Part shown: piece by piece, positions 34,567 through 44,171 of the stretch
How the letters are laid out: the number at the start of each line of letters is the position of its first letter
How positions within the stretch are numbered: position 1 is the stretch's first letter
Assembly (NCBI GenBank): GCA_002711995.1
Contig: PASN01000014.1
Span: 248,001-312,000, forward strand
From: Halobacteriovoraceae bacterium
GTDB lineage: Bacteria > Bdellovibrionota > Bacteriovoracia > Bacteriovoracales > Bacteriovoracaceae
DNA length: 64,000 nt
Reading direction: 5' to 3'
Made by a program: the position numbers and the translations under genes
The notes under the pieces: model-generated
The model's input: the letters and a program-made list of their open reading frames with translations, nothing else
Database searches by the model: none
What the model was told of the DNA's origin: nothing

Positions 34567-36495
34567 ATGAGAAACTCCTTGATTGGCATTCTACACGGAT
34601 ACCTTCTGCTTTTTTTAGTGGGTACGACGTATGTGCTTTTTAAGTTTCGATACCATGCCGACGAACTGTTCTATTACCACCTTTTTGTTTTGGCCGGTGG
34701 AACGTTTGCATCAATTTACAGTTTACGGTTCTCTAAAACAACAAATGAAAAACCAAGCGATCGGCTTTGGCCTTCCATAGTAACCATTTTCGCCGGTCTC
34801 TTGTTTTATGGGCTCAATACATGGCAAAGTTATGCAGATACTCATTTATGGCTCGATGAGTACTCTCAAATAATGAACTCTGGTAGAACCATTTATGCTG
34901 ATATCTTTGGGTCCGCTACAAATGAACAACAACCAGCAGGTGGTTATATCGTTACCGCCTTATTAGGCGATTTAATTGGGCATGGCAAACTTAGCGCAAA
35001 ACTTATGGGATTTATCCCAATGTTAATCAGTCTTGCTATCTTTCAACTTGTATTCTTTAGAACTAAAGGCTTTTTTTACTTTTCTGTACTACTCAGTCTT
35101 TTTTACACTTTTGATTATGATGTAAGGTATTTGTCCATGGAAGGTCGTCCCGTTGGTTTGGCCGTAATGGCCTTAAGCTTTTGCGCTTTGGCCTTAAAGA
35201 TGTACCTTCTAGACCATTCTAAGAAGGCGTTAATAACCTTTGGATTGTGTGTTTATCTCTTTTTATTTTCTGTAGGCATGCAACCGGTCTTTTTAATGTT
35301 TTGTTTTGGTCTTGCTTCAGTGATTCTTGTTGTTAAAGATCATAAAAAACATAAGGAGGCATTTTGGATTGGTTTAGCAATTCTAGTTCCTACGTTGTTC
35401 TTTCTTCCAATACAATTATATATTTTTGAGGCCGCCGAAGCTTTAGGTCAGATAAAAGGTGATAGATCACAGGCCTTTAACAATTGGGTGAATAACTGGA
35501 GCTTGAAAAACTATCTGTACTTCTTTTACAGTAATACTATGGGCGGAGTGTGGTCCCTAGGAGTATTTATTCTTGCTCTTATTTTTTCCTTTAAAGATCT
35601 CAAAAATAAAAGCACATTGTTTAAAGTCATCTTTTTGGGTCTTATAATATGGATTCCTGCTTTTGAATCTTTTTATAATCTTACTGTGGCGTGGGGGCTG
35701 CGACGTTGGTACTTCTCATGTTTTTATATTCTCTCCACTGTATTGGCGCTTTATTTAATTTGCAGACAAAGCAATAAGTGGTTTAAGTACTTCACCGTAG
35801 TGCTGGCCCTAGTTATGCTATTTAAAGGCAATACAGCATGGTTGTACCATAAAGAAACAAAGTATCGTCAAGACTGGCAAGGGCTCTATCATAGATTTGT
35901 AAAAGAGCATAATCCTGACAGGATCTATGTCTTTGGGCAATGTGACTTATATTCTTTTTGGTGTTGGGATATTTTTGTTGGAGCAGGTCTTTTTGATAAG
36001 CATGAAAATAATTATCGAACAAGAGTGTATGCGGATCTTAAGAAGACTCCTTTTGGCCAAGTACAGGACAATGGATTTGTATATGACACTCTCAAAGTTG
36101 AACAAAATTTAAGGGTGTCCGCCGTTATTCCCTCTAACAAGAATGTTTGTCCAGAGAGTAGAGTGAAAGGGCCTGAGAATGAGCTAGAGATTCAATGTGA
36201 GTGGTGGAATAAATTTACAATGATTACCAGCCAAAGGAAAATTAACCTCAAGGATGAAGGCGGGCAATTTTTAGAATACTTATACACGGCCGGTGACGCT
36301 CTTCATTCGAAATTTTTCATAAATATTATGTTGGTTAATTATTACTCCACGATCGGCAGGATGTATGAAGCTAAAAAGTGGTACGCTATTTTGAAAGAAA
36401 AGTCCGAAGTACTGCAAAAGGTAAAAAGAGGAGAGTTGGGTCATCAGTTTTTTCGGGATATTGAACGACTGGTAAAGCACGGGAGGCAAAAATGA
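34567..36495 (+). CDS. GT-C membrane glycosyltransferase (PMT/ArnT-like)
   Basis: A 642-residue polytopic protein with about ten or eleven helices and a soluble C-terminal part of roughly 190 residues. The motif LWLDEYSQIMNSGRT in the first periplasmic loop resembles the Asp-Glu site of GT-C enzymes that take sugar from a polyprenyl-phosphate donor. The second loop has EGRPVGLAV, also typical. It probably transfers a sugar to a glycan or lipid in the periplasm; donor and acceptor unknown. The last 4 bp overlap the dehydrogenase start (ATGA), so the two are translationally coupled. A GT2 polyprenyl-phosphate sugar synthase homologue downstream could supply its donor. Confidence 0.82.
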   Translation: MRNSLIGILHGYLLLFLVGTTYVLFKFRYHADELFYYHLFVLAGGTFASIYSLRFSKTTNEKPSDRLWPSIVTIFAGLLFYGLNTWQSYADTHLWLDEYSQIMNSGRTIYADIFGSATNEQQPAGGYIVTALLGDLIGHGKLSAKLMGFIPMLISLAIFQLVFFRTKGFFYFSVLLSLFYTFDYDVRYLSMEGRPVGLAVMALSFCALALKMYLLDHSKKALITFGLCVYLFLFSVGMQPVFLMFCFGLASVILVVKDHKKHKEAFWIGLAILVPTLFFLPIQLYIFEAAEALGQIKGDRSQAFNNWVNNWSLKNYLYFFYSNTMGGVWSLGVFILALIFSFKDLKNKSTLFKVIFLGLIIWIPAFESFYNLTVAWGLRRWYFSCFYILSTVLALYLICRQSNKWFKYFTVVLALVMLFKGNTAWLYHKETKYRQDWQGLYHRFVKEHNPDRIYVFGQCDLYSFWCWDIFVGAGLFDKHENNYRTRVYADLKKTPFGQVQDNGFVYDTLKVEQNLRVSAVIPSNKNVCPESRVKGPENELEIQCEWWNKFTMITSQRKINLKDEGGQFLEYLYTAGDALHSKFFINIMLVNYYSTIGRMYEAKKWYAILKEKSEVLQKVKRGELGHQFFRDIERLVKHGRQK

Positions 36496-37766
36496 AAATA
36501 GCGGTCTTTGGGCTTGGTAATGTGGGACTTGTTGCCGCCTTAGGTTTTTGCGAGAGAGGGCACGAGGTTGTAGGTGTTGAAATTAGCGAGACGAAAGTTG
36601 AAAAACTTAAGTCTAAAAGCTTGTATATTGAGGAAGCAGGGCTGCCCGAACTTTTAGATAAGCACCAAAATCGTATCCAGTTCACTACTACGCTAACCTC
36701 TTTAGAGAGTATTGATGCTGTAGTTGTGTGTGTGGGAACACCAACGCAGTTGGACGGAAGTGTTTACTTAGGTCAGGTCAAGGAAACTATCCAATATATC
36801 TCCAGTTTAGTAGGTGAGCGCAAGGTCAGCTTGGTGCTTAGAAGCACTATTCCCCCTGGCACAATAAGAAGATATATAACTCCTATTTTGGAAAACAAAG
36901 AGAACCTTGTCTTTTTTTACCACCCTGAGTTTTTAAGAGAGGGTAGTGCCGTTCAAGATTTTCTTCAGCCTAACATGCATGTGGTTGGGGTTGATGATCC
37001 TGCCCAAGATTTAGGGTCTCGGGAGATTTTCTTTGGAACAGATAATATTAAGGTTGTTCAATACGAATCCGCTGAAATGCTTAAGTATTTAAACAACAGC
37101 TTTCACGCCTTGAAGGTTGCCTATATTAATGAAATTGCCTCTGTTGCCAGCAGTTATGATGTTAACGTTAATGAGCTTGTGGATTGTTTCTTGTCAGACA
37201 CCAAACTTAATATTTCCGAAAAATACCTAAGGCCTGGTTTTGCTTTTGGTGGCCCTTGCCTAACCAAAGATGTAAGTGCCTTGGACTATTTGGCAAAAGA
37301 AAAACATATTGAAGCTCCAATTCTTAGCTCCATCATTCCGAGCAATAACCGTCACTTGTTTCGAAGCTTTAGCGCAATTGAAAAAATGAACCCGAAGAGT
37401 ATTGTCTTTTTTGGAGCAAGCTTTAAGGAGGGGACAAATGATTTGCGCTCAAGTCCAATGATGGATTTAATTAACATGCTTCAGAAAAGACCATCATATA
37501 TTCCAAAGAAAGAAATCTATGTGAGGGACAATTTTGTGGCCCTAAATGAATTAAAGGGTAGAGAGGTTTGTAAGGCGGCCTTTGAAGTGTCAGAGCTTCC
37601 TGAGAAGTGTGACCTAATAGTCCTTGGCGCTATGGAGTTAAGCGAAGAGGATTTAGCATATATTGCTCGTCACGAAGGCAACATATTAGATTTGGGCTTT
37701 AATAAAACCTATTCAATTCCAAGTAACAAAAGGCCACGCACGGCCTATGATTTTGAATTATTTTAA
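36492..37766 (+). CDS. Nucleotide-sugar 6-dehydrogenase (GDP-mannose/UDP-glucose type)
   Basis: A 424-residue NAD-dependent enzyme oxidising C6 of a nucleotide sugar to a uronic acid. The Rossmann motif GLGNVGLVAALGFCERGHEV is at the N-terminus, and the catalytic Cys is in RPGFAFGGPCLTKDVSALDY near residue 250. The wording of that segment (LRPGFAFGG-C) is closer to GDP-mannose 6-dehydrogenase (AlgD) than to Ugd, but the choice of substrate is uncertain. Lys and Asn catalytic residues are in LKYLNNSFHALKVAYINE. It is coupled to the glycosyltransferases on both sides. Its product would feed the amidotransferases downstream (inference). Confidence 0.92.
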   Translation: MKIAVFGLGNVGLVAALGFCERGHEVVGVEISETKVEKLKSKSLYIEEAGLPELLDKHQNRIQFTTTLTSLESIDAVVVCVGTPTQLDGSVYLGQVKETIQYISSLVGERKVSLVLRSTIPPGTIRRYITPILENKENLVFFYHPEFLREGSAVQDFLQPNMHVVGVDDPAQDLGSREIFFGTDNIKVVQYESAEMLKYLNNSFHALKVAYINEIASVASSYDVNVNELVDCFLSDTKLNISEKYLRPGFAFGGPCLTKDVSALDYLAKEKHIEAPILSSIIPSNNRHLFRSFSAIEKMNPKSIVFFGASFKEGTNDLRSSPMMDLINMLQKRPSYIPKKEIYVRDNFVALNELKGREVCKAAFEVSELPEKCDLIVLGAMELSEEDLAYIARHEGNILDLGFNKTYSIPSNKRPRTAYDFELF

Positions 37767-37776
37767 GGATAAAAAA

Positions 37777-38688
37777 ATGTCAAAAAAAGTTTCGTTTGTA
37801 ATCCCCACAAAGAATGAGGCCTCAACCATTGGTCAGGTCATAGGCGATATCAAAAAAGTTTGTGAAGAGAATCAAATAGATATTCATGAAATTGTTATCA
37901 CTGATGATTCTTCTGACGATACCAGGAAAATAGCTAGTGAAAATGGAGCCCGCATTGTTGTGGGTGGGGGCAAAGGCCTAGGCACCGCAATGCTAAAAGG
38001 GCTTAAGTCTGCGGCAAGGTCCAACCCTGATCTAATCATATCTATCGATGCAGACGGACAAGTGGACCTAAACGAAATTCCTGTCTTTATCGAGGCGAAG
38101 GACAAAGAAGGGGCCGATATGGTTCTTGGCTCCAGGTTCAAGGAAAAGGGACTTATTGACTACCACTATCGCTTTATAAATAGGTTTGGAACCATTGTTC
38201 TCAGCTGGATTCTTAGAAGGTTTACAAAGCTTCCTCTTACAGACAGCCACGGTGGCATCAGAGCGGTTACTCCTGATGTTGTGAGAGAGCTTGAGCTACT
38301 TGGAACTCACACCTATGTTCAGGAGAGTATTATAGATGCTGCTGAGAATGGGTTTAAAATTGTGGAGATCCCATCAAAGTGGTTAAAAAGAGAACATGGT
38401 AAATCAAGGGTCGTATTGTCGATTCCTAAGTATGTTTTTTACACACTGCCTGTTCTTATCCTTAGATCTGGAAAACACATTAGTTATCTGTTTGGAGCTG
38501 GTGTGGCCCTTATTTTGCTCGCGATGCTTCATGTTTCAATTGTTTTAGTGCAGACAAAGTTTTCGCTGCCTGAAATGATTGAGAGACAATCCTTTGTTTT
38601 GTTTTTTGTTCTTCTATCCACAGGCGCCAACTTATTCTTTTTTGGCGTTATCCTAGAGCTTCTCGCTCAGGTGAAGAGAAAGAATTAA
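37777..38688 (+). CDS. GT2 glycosyltransferase, dolichyl/polyprenyl-phosphate sugar synthase-like
   Basis: About 303 residues from ATG 37777, preceded by AAGGA; the frame extends to 37747. It has an N-terminal GT-A domain starting VSFVIPTKNEASTIGQVIGD, the acidic sites VITDDSSDDT and SIDADGQVDLNEI, then SRFKEKGLIDYHYRFINRFG. Two C-terminal transmembrane helices follow (residues about 245-265 and 280-300). This is the architecture of DPM1-like enzymes that load a sugar on polyprenyl phosphate. It may feed the GT-C enzyme two genes upstream. Its stop touches the next start (TAAATG). Confidence 0.88.
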   Translation: MSKKVSFVIPTKNEASTIGQVIGDIKKVCEENQIDIHEIVITDDSSDDTRKIASENGARIVVGGGKGLGTAMLKGLKSAARSNPDLIISIDADGQVDLNEIPVFIEAKDKEGADMVLGSRFKEKGLIDYHYRFINRFGTIVLSWILRRFTKLPLTDSHGGIRAVTPDVVRELELLGTHTYVQESIIDAAENGFKIVEIPSKWLKREHGKSRVVLSIPKYVFYTLPVLILRSGKHISYLFGAGVALILLAMLHVSIVLVQTKFSLPEMIERQSFVLFFVLLSTGANLFFFGVILELLAQVKRKN

Positions 38689-40308
38689 ATGCAAAGCCCT
38701 TACCTTGCCGACATTCTTCTTTCATCTAGACGAGTTTTAACTTTAATGAATCGAAATCCATTCGATTCTACTTCAGGAAGCTTCGATAGAGGGCACTGGC
38801 ACTTTAAAACATCGGACTTCACCTCGGCGACCTTTCAAATGGGGGTTGGGATCTTGGCCAAACTGTGGGCGTTGGAAGGCAGTGAGTACTTTAAAAATAA
38901 AACATTGTTAGACTGGATCGAGCTGGGAATTTCTCATTTAGAAAGAATCCAACATTCAGATGGCTCTTTTGATGAGTGGTATGTGAATGAGAGGGGCTGG
39001 GCCGGGCCAACAGGGTATATTATGAATGCCTGCTTGGACTGTTATGAACTGGTTGGCCTTGAGATTTCTTCTAATGCCAAAAACACTCTTGAGAAGGTGA
39101 TTAATAGAGGCGTTGATTTTCTTAAATACTCCAATGAGGGACATATGATTGCCAATCATGTGGCCATTGTTTATTTGCCACTTGTTCAGGCCATGCATCT
39201 ATTAAAACGAACAGACCTTGATGAGCGTGTTAACGAGCTCAAGGACGTTTTAGTAGAAAGCTGGAATGAGGATGAGGGATGGTCCCTTGAATATGATGGT
39301 GCAGATCCTGGCTATCAATCTGGAACCATGAGTTTTTTGGCTAAGACTTTAAAATATGATGACAGGCCTGAGATAAGAAATATCTGTGAGCGCTCTTTAG
39401 ACTTTATCTCATATTTTGCTTTTCCATCTGGAGCCGTAGGAGGAGCATTGGGAAGCAGGCACACTGTTACCTTTTTCTGTGCAGGCATTGAGGCCTTAAA
39501 AAGTGTCCCTCTTGGCGCCCGGTTGTCTCGCTATGTTAGAGATGGCCTTCTGACCGGGAATCAGGTTTTAAGCTCCGATTTAGATGATCATTACTTGATT
39601 TATAGATTGTATGAGTTTCTTGATGCTCACTTTTATTGGAGTTCAGTTAAGGCCTCGGAGGAAGGAGAGCTTCCTTTTGAAAAAGGCATTAATGCCTCTT
39701 TCGAGAAGACCTTTAATTCAGCCAATTTGTTCATTAAGGCCAATAAGGATTACTACATTGGAATGGCGCTTAACAAGGGTGGCGCAATAAGGATTGAGCG
39801 CCCTTCTGATGGCGAAATTTTACTTGTTGACGGTGGTGTGCTCGCTAAAAAAGACGGGAAAGTGTTCTCAAGTCTTGCCTGCGCAGAGACTCAGTGGAAA
39901 GTGGAAAGCGAAAGTGTGCAAGTTCAAGGGCAGTTGGTAGATGTTACTTCAAAAGAGTTTTCTCCATTAAAATTTATTCTTTTTAGGCTGTTTATGATGA
40001 TCTTTGGCCTGAATCACAATGTTGCCCAAAAACTTAAGAAGGCCATAAAGTCCATTCTGATTTTTCACACAAAAAGGGGAGACCACTTCTCTCGCATGGT
40101 AAGCTTCGATGGTGGCAAAGTTGTTGTAGAGACTAGAGTTCAGGCAACACAAAGCTATGAAGCTGTTCAGGTTGGTGGTGAATTTTGGACTCGCTATGTT
40201 CCTCAGTCCAGGCATTACCTGGGTGAGCATTTAAAATTCTCTGCGCCATACTTTAGTAAAAATAGTGTCTCAGGAGAGATTCAAGCTTTCGTTGACGTGG
40301 GTGGGTAA
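38689..40308 (+). CDS. Uncharacterised polysaccharide-cluster protein, alpha-toroid-like
   Basis: A 539-residue soluble protein I cannot assign firmly. The first 330 residues are helical with Gly/Trp-rich turns (HWHFKTSDFTSATFQMGVG, GWAGPTGYIMNACLDCYEL), as in alpha/alpha-toroid folds of terpene-cyclase-like or glycan lyase-like proteins. The last 200 residues are beta-rich with FHTKRGDHFSRMVSFDGG and resemble the C-terminal half of heparinase II/III-like proteins. A role in editing or degrading the polysaccharide made here is possible but inferred from position. It lies directly between the GT2 and AsnB genes, spacing zero and two bases. Confidence 0.7.
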   Translation: MQSPYLADILLSSRRVLTLMNRNPFDSTSGSFDRGHWHFKTSDFTSATFQMGVGILAKLWALEGSEYFKNKTLLDWIELGISHLERIQHSDGSFDEWYVNERGWAGPTGYIMNACLDCYELVGLEISSNAKNTLEKVINRGVDFLKYSNEGHMIANHVAIVYLPLVQAMHLLKRTDLDERVNELKDVLVESWNEDEGWSLEYDGADPGYQSGTMSFLAKTLKYDDRPEIRNICERSLDFISYFAFPSGAVGGALGSRHTVTFFCAGIEALKSVPLGARLSRYVRDGLLTGNQVLSSDLDDHYLIYRLYEFLDAHFYWSSVKASEEGELPFEKGINASFEKTFNSANLFIKANKDYYIGMALNKGGAIRIERPSDGEILLVDGGVLAKKDGKVFSSLACAETQWKVESESVQVQGQLVDVTSKEFSPLKFILFRLFMMIFGLNHNVAQKLKKAIKSILIFHTKRGDHFSRMVSFDGGKVVVETRVQATQSYEAVQVGGEFWTRYVPQSRHYLGEHLKFSAPYFSKNSVSGEIQAFVDVGG

Positions 40309-40310
40309 AC

Positions 40311-42185
40311 ATGTGTGGGATATTTTGCGTTGTTAAGAATAGAAACATCTCTTTCTCCTCGGAGACTCAAAGCGAAACTCTTTCATCTCTGCACCACCGT
40401 GGACCAGACAGTAGTGGTAGCTTCCAAGATGACAATGTTTTGCTTTTGCACACCAGACTAAAAATTGTTGATCTTTCAAGCACCTCTGATCAGCCATTTT
40501 TCTCACAAGATAAAAAATACGCTATGATCTACAATGGTGAATGCTACAACTATAAAAGCATTCGTTCCCAGCTTGAATCACTTGGTCACTCTTTTCGCAC
40601 TGAAGGGGACACTGAAGTTCTTCTTAGTGCTTTTATAGAGTGGGGGCCGTCTTTTATCGAAAGAGTCGCGGGAATGTTTGCCCTTGTGATTTATGAAGTG
40701 GCCTCAGGGAAAACACATGTTTTCCGAGACCGAATGGGTATTAAGCCTCTCTATGTAGCAAAAAACGATGACGGAATCTTTTTGTCTTCAGAAATAAGGC
40801 CGCTATTAAAGTTCTTTAAGGCCAAACTCAACCAAAGTGCCTTGTGGAGTTACTTCAACCTGCGATTTACTCAAGGTGAGCAAACCTTATTTGAAGGCAT
40901 AAAAGAAGTCCCTCCTGGAAGCTACACCTTGATTGACAGGGGTGGGACTCAAAGCAAGCAATATTGGGATGCAAGATCCATAGAGGCCACAGAAGACCAG
41001 CTGGATGTTGTGAGTTTTAACAATCTTTTTGCAAAGGTCGTCTCTGAACACAATATTGGGGACACTTCCGTTGCGGCCCTACTCTCAGGTGGGGTGGACA
41101 GCGCTTCCATTGTGGCGCAATCTCATAAGTGTGGGTTTAATTTAGACACCTATACGTTTTCCACCGAAGTGAAGGATGACGAGCTAAATAAGGCCAAACA
41201 GATTGCAGCAAACTTTGGGCTTGCCAACACAAAGTGCACCCTGAAAGAGAGATCACTTGATGACTACAGGCAGGCGATAAGCTCACTTGAGGACCCTCTG
41301 GGAGACTCCATTATTTTACCCACCATGCTGCTTGCCAAGGAAGTTTCAAAAGATCATAAAGTGGTTTTGGCCGGAGAGGGGGCCGATGAGATTTTTTCAG
41401 GCTATATTCATCATCAGATAATGAATCTTGAAAACCGTATGGCCAAATTTTTGCCTTCTTCCTTTTGGCAGGTTTGTTCCAGGCTGTTTGGCGCAGTTCC
41501 CCAATCAGCTCTTGAGGCACTCTTTCCATACCCTGCAAAACTTGGCACCAGCGGAAAGTTGAAGCTTCAAGGTCACATAAAACAAATTGGCAATGAATTT
41601 GAACGTTATATGTCCCTGGCCGGGGTTTTTTATGATCCAATTTCAAGTCAAATCTTCAATGAAAGCGTGGTACGTCCTAGGGAGCTGAAAGAATATTGGG
41701 ATTCAATGAATGGATTTGAATTTGGAGACCGGCTCAAACGTTTTGATCTAAGGTATTGGGCCAGAAACTATACTTTGCATCGACTCGAAAGGCTCTCCAT
41801 GAAAAACTCACTGGAAGGGAGAGTGCCTTTCTTTGATCATAGAATTGTAGAGTTTGTATTGAAGGTTAAAAGCAAAAAACTTTACAATCTCAGAGATCCC
41901 AAAAAACGTTTTAGATCGTCTCTAAAGGATGCCGATCTTGGTCTCGCGAAAGAAGTTATTGAACGTAAAAAACAGGCCTTTTACCTTCCCACCGAAGCGG
42001 TGTTTAGCAGTGAAATTATTAAACTAGGGAAAGAGATGGTCTTGGATAACGCGGATAAGAGAGGAATCTACAACTATAGGAAACTTGAAAGCCTTCTTCA
42101 CAAAAACAAGCTGGAGCTATTGGACTCGAAGCAATTTCAGTGTCTATATAATTTTGAGCTGTGGTGCCAAGAGTTTTTAGACTAA
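40311..42185 (+). CDS. asnB: Glutamine-dependent asparagine synthase family amidotransferase
   Basis: A 624-residue enzyme starting MCGIFCVVKN, so Cys2 is the N-terminal nucleophile of the glutaminase domain. LHHRGPDSSGSF and the NGECYNYKSIRSQLE segment follow. The synthetase domain has the PP-loop LLSGGVDSASIVAQ near residue 255 and the AGEGADEIFSGY block. It could make asparagine, but members of this family in polysaccharide clusters (such as WbpS) amidate uronic acids. Location two bases after a polysaccharide gene, and in the same unit as a sugar 6-dehydrogenase, favours that second role. The assignment of substrate is inference. Confidence 0.9.
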   Translation: MCGIFCVVKNRNISFSSETQSETLSSLHHRGPDSSGSFQDDNVLLLHTRLKIVDLSSTSDQPFFSQDKKYAMIYNGECYNYKSIRSQLESLGHSFRTEGDTEVLLSAFIEWGPSFIERVAGMFALVIYEVASGKTHVFRDRMGIKPLYVAKNDDGIFLSSEIRPLLKFFKAKLNQSALWSYFNLRFTQGEQTLFEGIKEVPPGSYTLIDRGGTQSKQYWDARSIEATEDQLDVVSFNNLFAKVVSEHNIGDTSVAALLSGGVDSASIVAQSHKCGFNLDTYTFSTEVKDDELNKAKQIAANFGLANTKCTLKERSLDDYRQAISSLEDPLGDSIILPTMLLAKEVSKDHKVVLAGEGADEIFSGYIHHQIMNLENRMAKFLPSSFWQVCSRLFGAVPQSALEALFPYPAKLGTSGKLKLQGHIKQIGNEFERYMSLAGVFYDPISSQIFNESVVRPRELKEYWDSMNGFEFGDRLKRFDLRYWARNYTLHRLERLSMKNSLEGRVPFFDHRIVEFVLKVKSKKLYNLRDPKKRFRSSLKDADLGLAKEVIERKKQAFYLPTEAVFSSEIIKLGKEMVLDNADKRGIYNYRKLESLLHKNKLELLDSKQFQCLYNFELWCQEFLD

Positions 42186-42191
42186 AGGCCA

Positions 42192-44087
42192 TTAACCTTT
42201 AAGAACCTCTTCTAAAGGCCTTTTCGTAAAGTTCTCATCCATAAAGCCTTTATCCAAGACGTATAAACACCAGATCTCAAGACTAAGAAGAGTGAATATT
42301 CTATATCCATGGTGTTTAAGCTCAAGAAGCTCATACTCTTTGGCCTCTTGTTGTTTAAAGCCTTCAAATAGTTCGTCCAAAGCTTCTTCCTCGAACCAGC
42401 CTCTACTTTTTAGTCTTTCTTTAAGGGCCTCAAGAACATCTTCTCTTGGCCTTAAGATATTATACCAAGGGATGTCGAATGATCTGTTGTAGATCTCATC
42501 TTGTCTAAGGTGTCTGGCCAGCGCCTTTTTATGCAGGCGTCTATTTATGGACTTGTGATTCATAAGGCGGTGGAAGGTAGTTCCTCCATTGACCCACTGA
42601 TATGGCAGGTCTGTTATGAACTGAATAACGTCTTTTTGTATTGTAGGGAAACAAAGGTCCAAACCAAAATATTCCATACTGTTGTAGGTGTGAAAGGACT
42701 GATAAGTGTAAAAAGCGTTAAAGAGCTTTCCTTCGATGAGAGCGTCTCTAAAGTTCTCTTTTGTAAAAGGTATTTCTTTAGAGCTTTTAGGAATAGGGTT
42801 GTTGAAGACTTCTGGGCGCAGAAGCTCTTTTTGATAAGAGTCACTAAAATGGCGATAAGTGCAGAGCTTTCTCATGAAGTCTTCATAGTAGTTATCTTCA
42901 ACAAAAAGCTTGGACACATGCTCCAGTTCCCAAAATCTCTCCCAATCTGTAAGCTTCACAAGTCCTTTTGAAACCTTGTGCGCAAGGGATCTCAGTGATT
43001 TTGGCAGGTTTTTTACATATCTGTGGTATTCAGCAACAGGGTAGTATTCGCCCCAAAGCGTATCTCCGCCGTCGCCACCAAACATGACTTCATGGCCATC
43101 CTGTTTTGCCTTTTTGGCAATCATATGAAGGGGAAGGGATGATCCAACCACCGGCTCCTCGTTTGCAGCAATCAATTCGCTCACTTCATCTATGTCTTTT
43201 GCTTCAAAGGGAATTGGGTGAAACTTTGCTCCAAACTTTTCGCTAATATTTTTTGCAAAGCTTTCTTCGTTCCACGCCCAGCCGGGAAAAGTGGCAGTGT
43301 AAGCGTGAATGTCCTTGTCATACACCTCGCTTAGATTTGCTAGAACGAATGAGGTGTCGTTTCCACCACTCAAAAGCGTGGCGACCTTCTTGGGAGCGTG
43401 AACATCCAAATAATTATTTAACCCCTGCTTATAAAGGTTAATATATTGGTCAATCGACTCTTCCATATTTTTCTTGGGGGATCGGTTGAAATGAATCTCC
43501 TCATCCCAGTAATCATTTAACTCGAAGCCTTCGGCAGTCATTTCACAAATATAGGTGGGCAATAGCTTTTTAATGCCTTCAATCTGGGTCTGATCTGCAA
43601 TGGTGAAGCCGTTAGAAAGAAAAGAGCGGACAGCGCCCATATGAGGCCTTGGAGATTTAAGAAAGTGTTTAATAATGGTTGTAATCTTGTCACTAAAGAT
43701 CAATCTTTTGGAATCTTGGTAATAATAAATGCTGTGACAGGTGTATCTATTGTTGTGGATCGAAACCGAGTTGGTGCGGCCGTCTAATAAGATTATATAA
43801 AAAACTCCATCCAAGTACTTAGAAAAGTCTTTGCCATCTTTTAGGTAGCGCTCGATGAGAAATTCCTCTTGAGAGTCGCTCGGAACTTGGCAGTTGTGCT
43901 CACTTGGGTTTTCTTTAGGGAAAGTTTTAGTGATTTTGCCTTTTAAAATAACGGTTATGTCGCCAACAGTTACAGGAAGCAAGTCTGAGAAAACATTGCA
44001 ACACTTGTGAGAGCTTTTGTTGGCAAACTGTTGTTCGGCCTTATCAATAGCAAAGAAGGCATTATCAAAAATGTATTCACCTATCAT
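42192..44087 (-). CDS. Asparagine-synthase-like protein without glutaminase cysteine
   Basis: A 631-residue relative of AsnB. The N-terminal domain keeps the fold (YLDGVFYIILLDGRTNSVSI, KRLIFSDKITTII) but begins MIGEY, not MCG, so the catalytic Cys is absent. The synthetase domain has an intact PP-loop, LLSGGNDTSFVLAN near residue 235, and the later MFGGDGGDTLWGEYYP block. It should therefore adenylate a substrate but not hydrolyse glutamine, using free ammonia or another nucleophile, like beta-lactam synthetase or the lasso-peptide cyclase branch. It is convergent with asnB (6 bp apart) and divergent from amt. Ribosome site AAAGGGA precedes the ATG. Confidence 0.85.
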   Translation of the reverse strand: MIGEYIFDNAFFAIDKAEQQFANKSSHKCCNVFSDLLPVTVGDITVILKGKITKTFPKENPSEHNCQVPSDSQEEFLIERYLKDGKDFSKYLDGVFYIILLDGRTNSVSIHNNRYTCHSIYYYQDSKRLIFSDKITTIIKHFLKSPRPHMGAVRSFLSNGFTIADQTQIEGIKKLLPTYICEMTAEGFELNDYWDEEIHFNRSPKKNMEESIDQYINLYKQGLNNYLDVHAPKKVATLLSGGNDTSFVLANLSEVYDKDIHAYTATFPGWAWNEESFAKNISEKFGAKFHPIPFEAKDIDEVSELIAANEEPVVGSSLPLHMIAKKAKQDGHEVMFGGDGGDTLWGEYYPVAEYHRYVKNLPKSLRSLAHKVSKGLVKLTDWERFWELEHVSKLFVEDNYYEDFMRKLCTYRHFSDSYQKELLRPEVFNNPIPKSSKEIPFTKENFRDALIEGKLFNAFYTYQSFHTYNSMEYFGLDLCFPTIQKDVIQFITDLPYQWVNGGTTFHRLMNHKSINRRLHKKALARHLRQDEIYNRSFDIPWYNILRPREDVLEALKERLKSRGWFEEEALDELFEGFKQQEAKEYELLELKHHGYRIFTLLSLEIWCLYVLDKGFMDENFTKRPLEEVLKG

Positions 44088-44171
44088 TTAAATCCCTTTA
44101 CAATGATTTGGTCTCGAAAAATATATAGATGAATAAACCTTACATAAATTTCAATAAGATGGGAACAGTAA

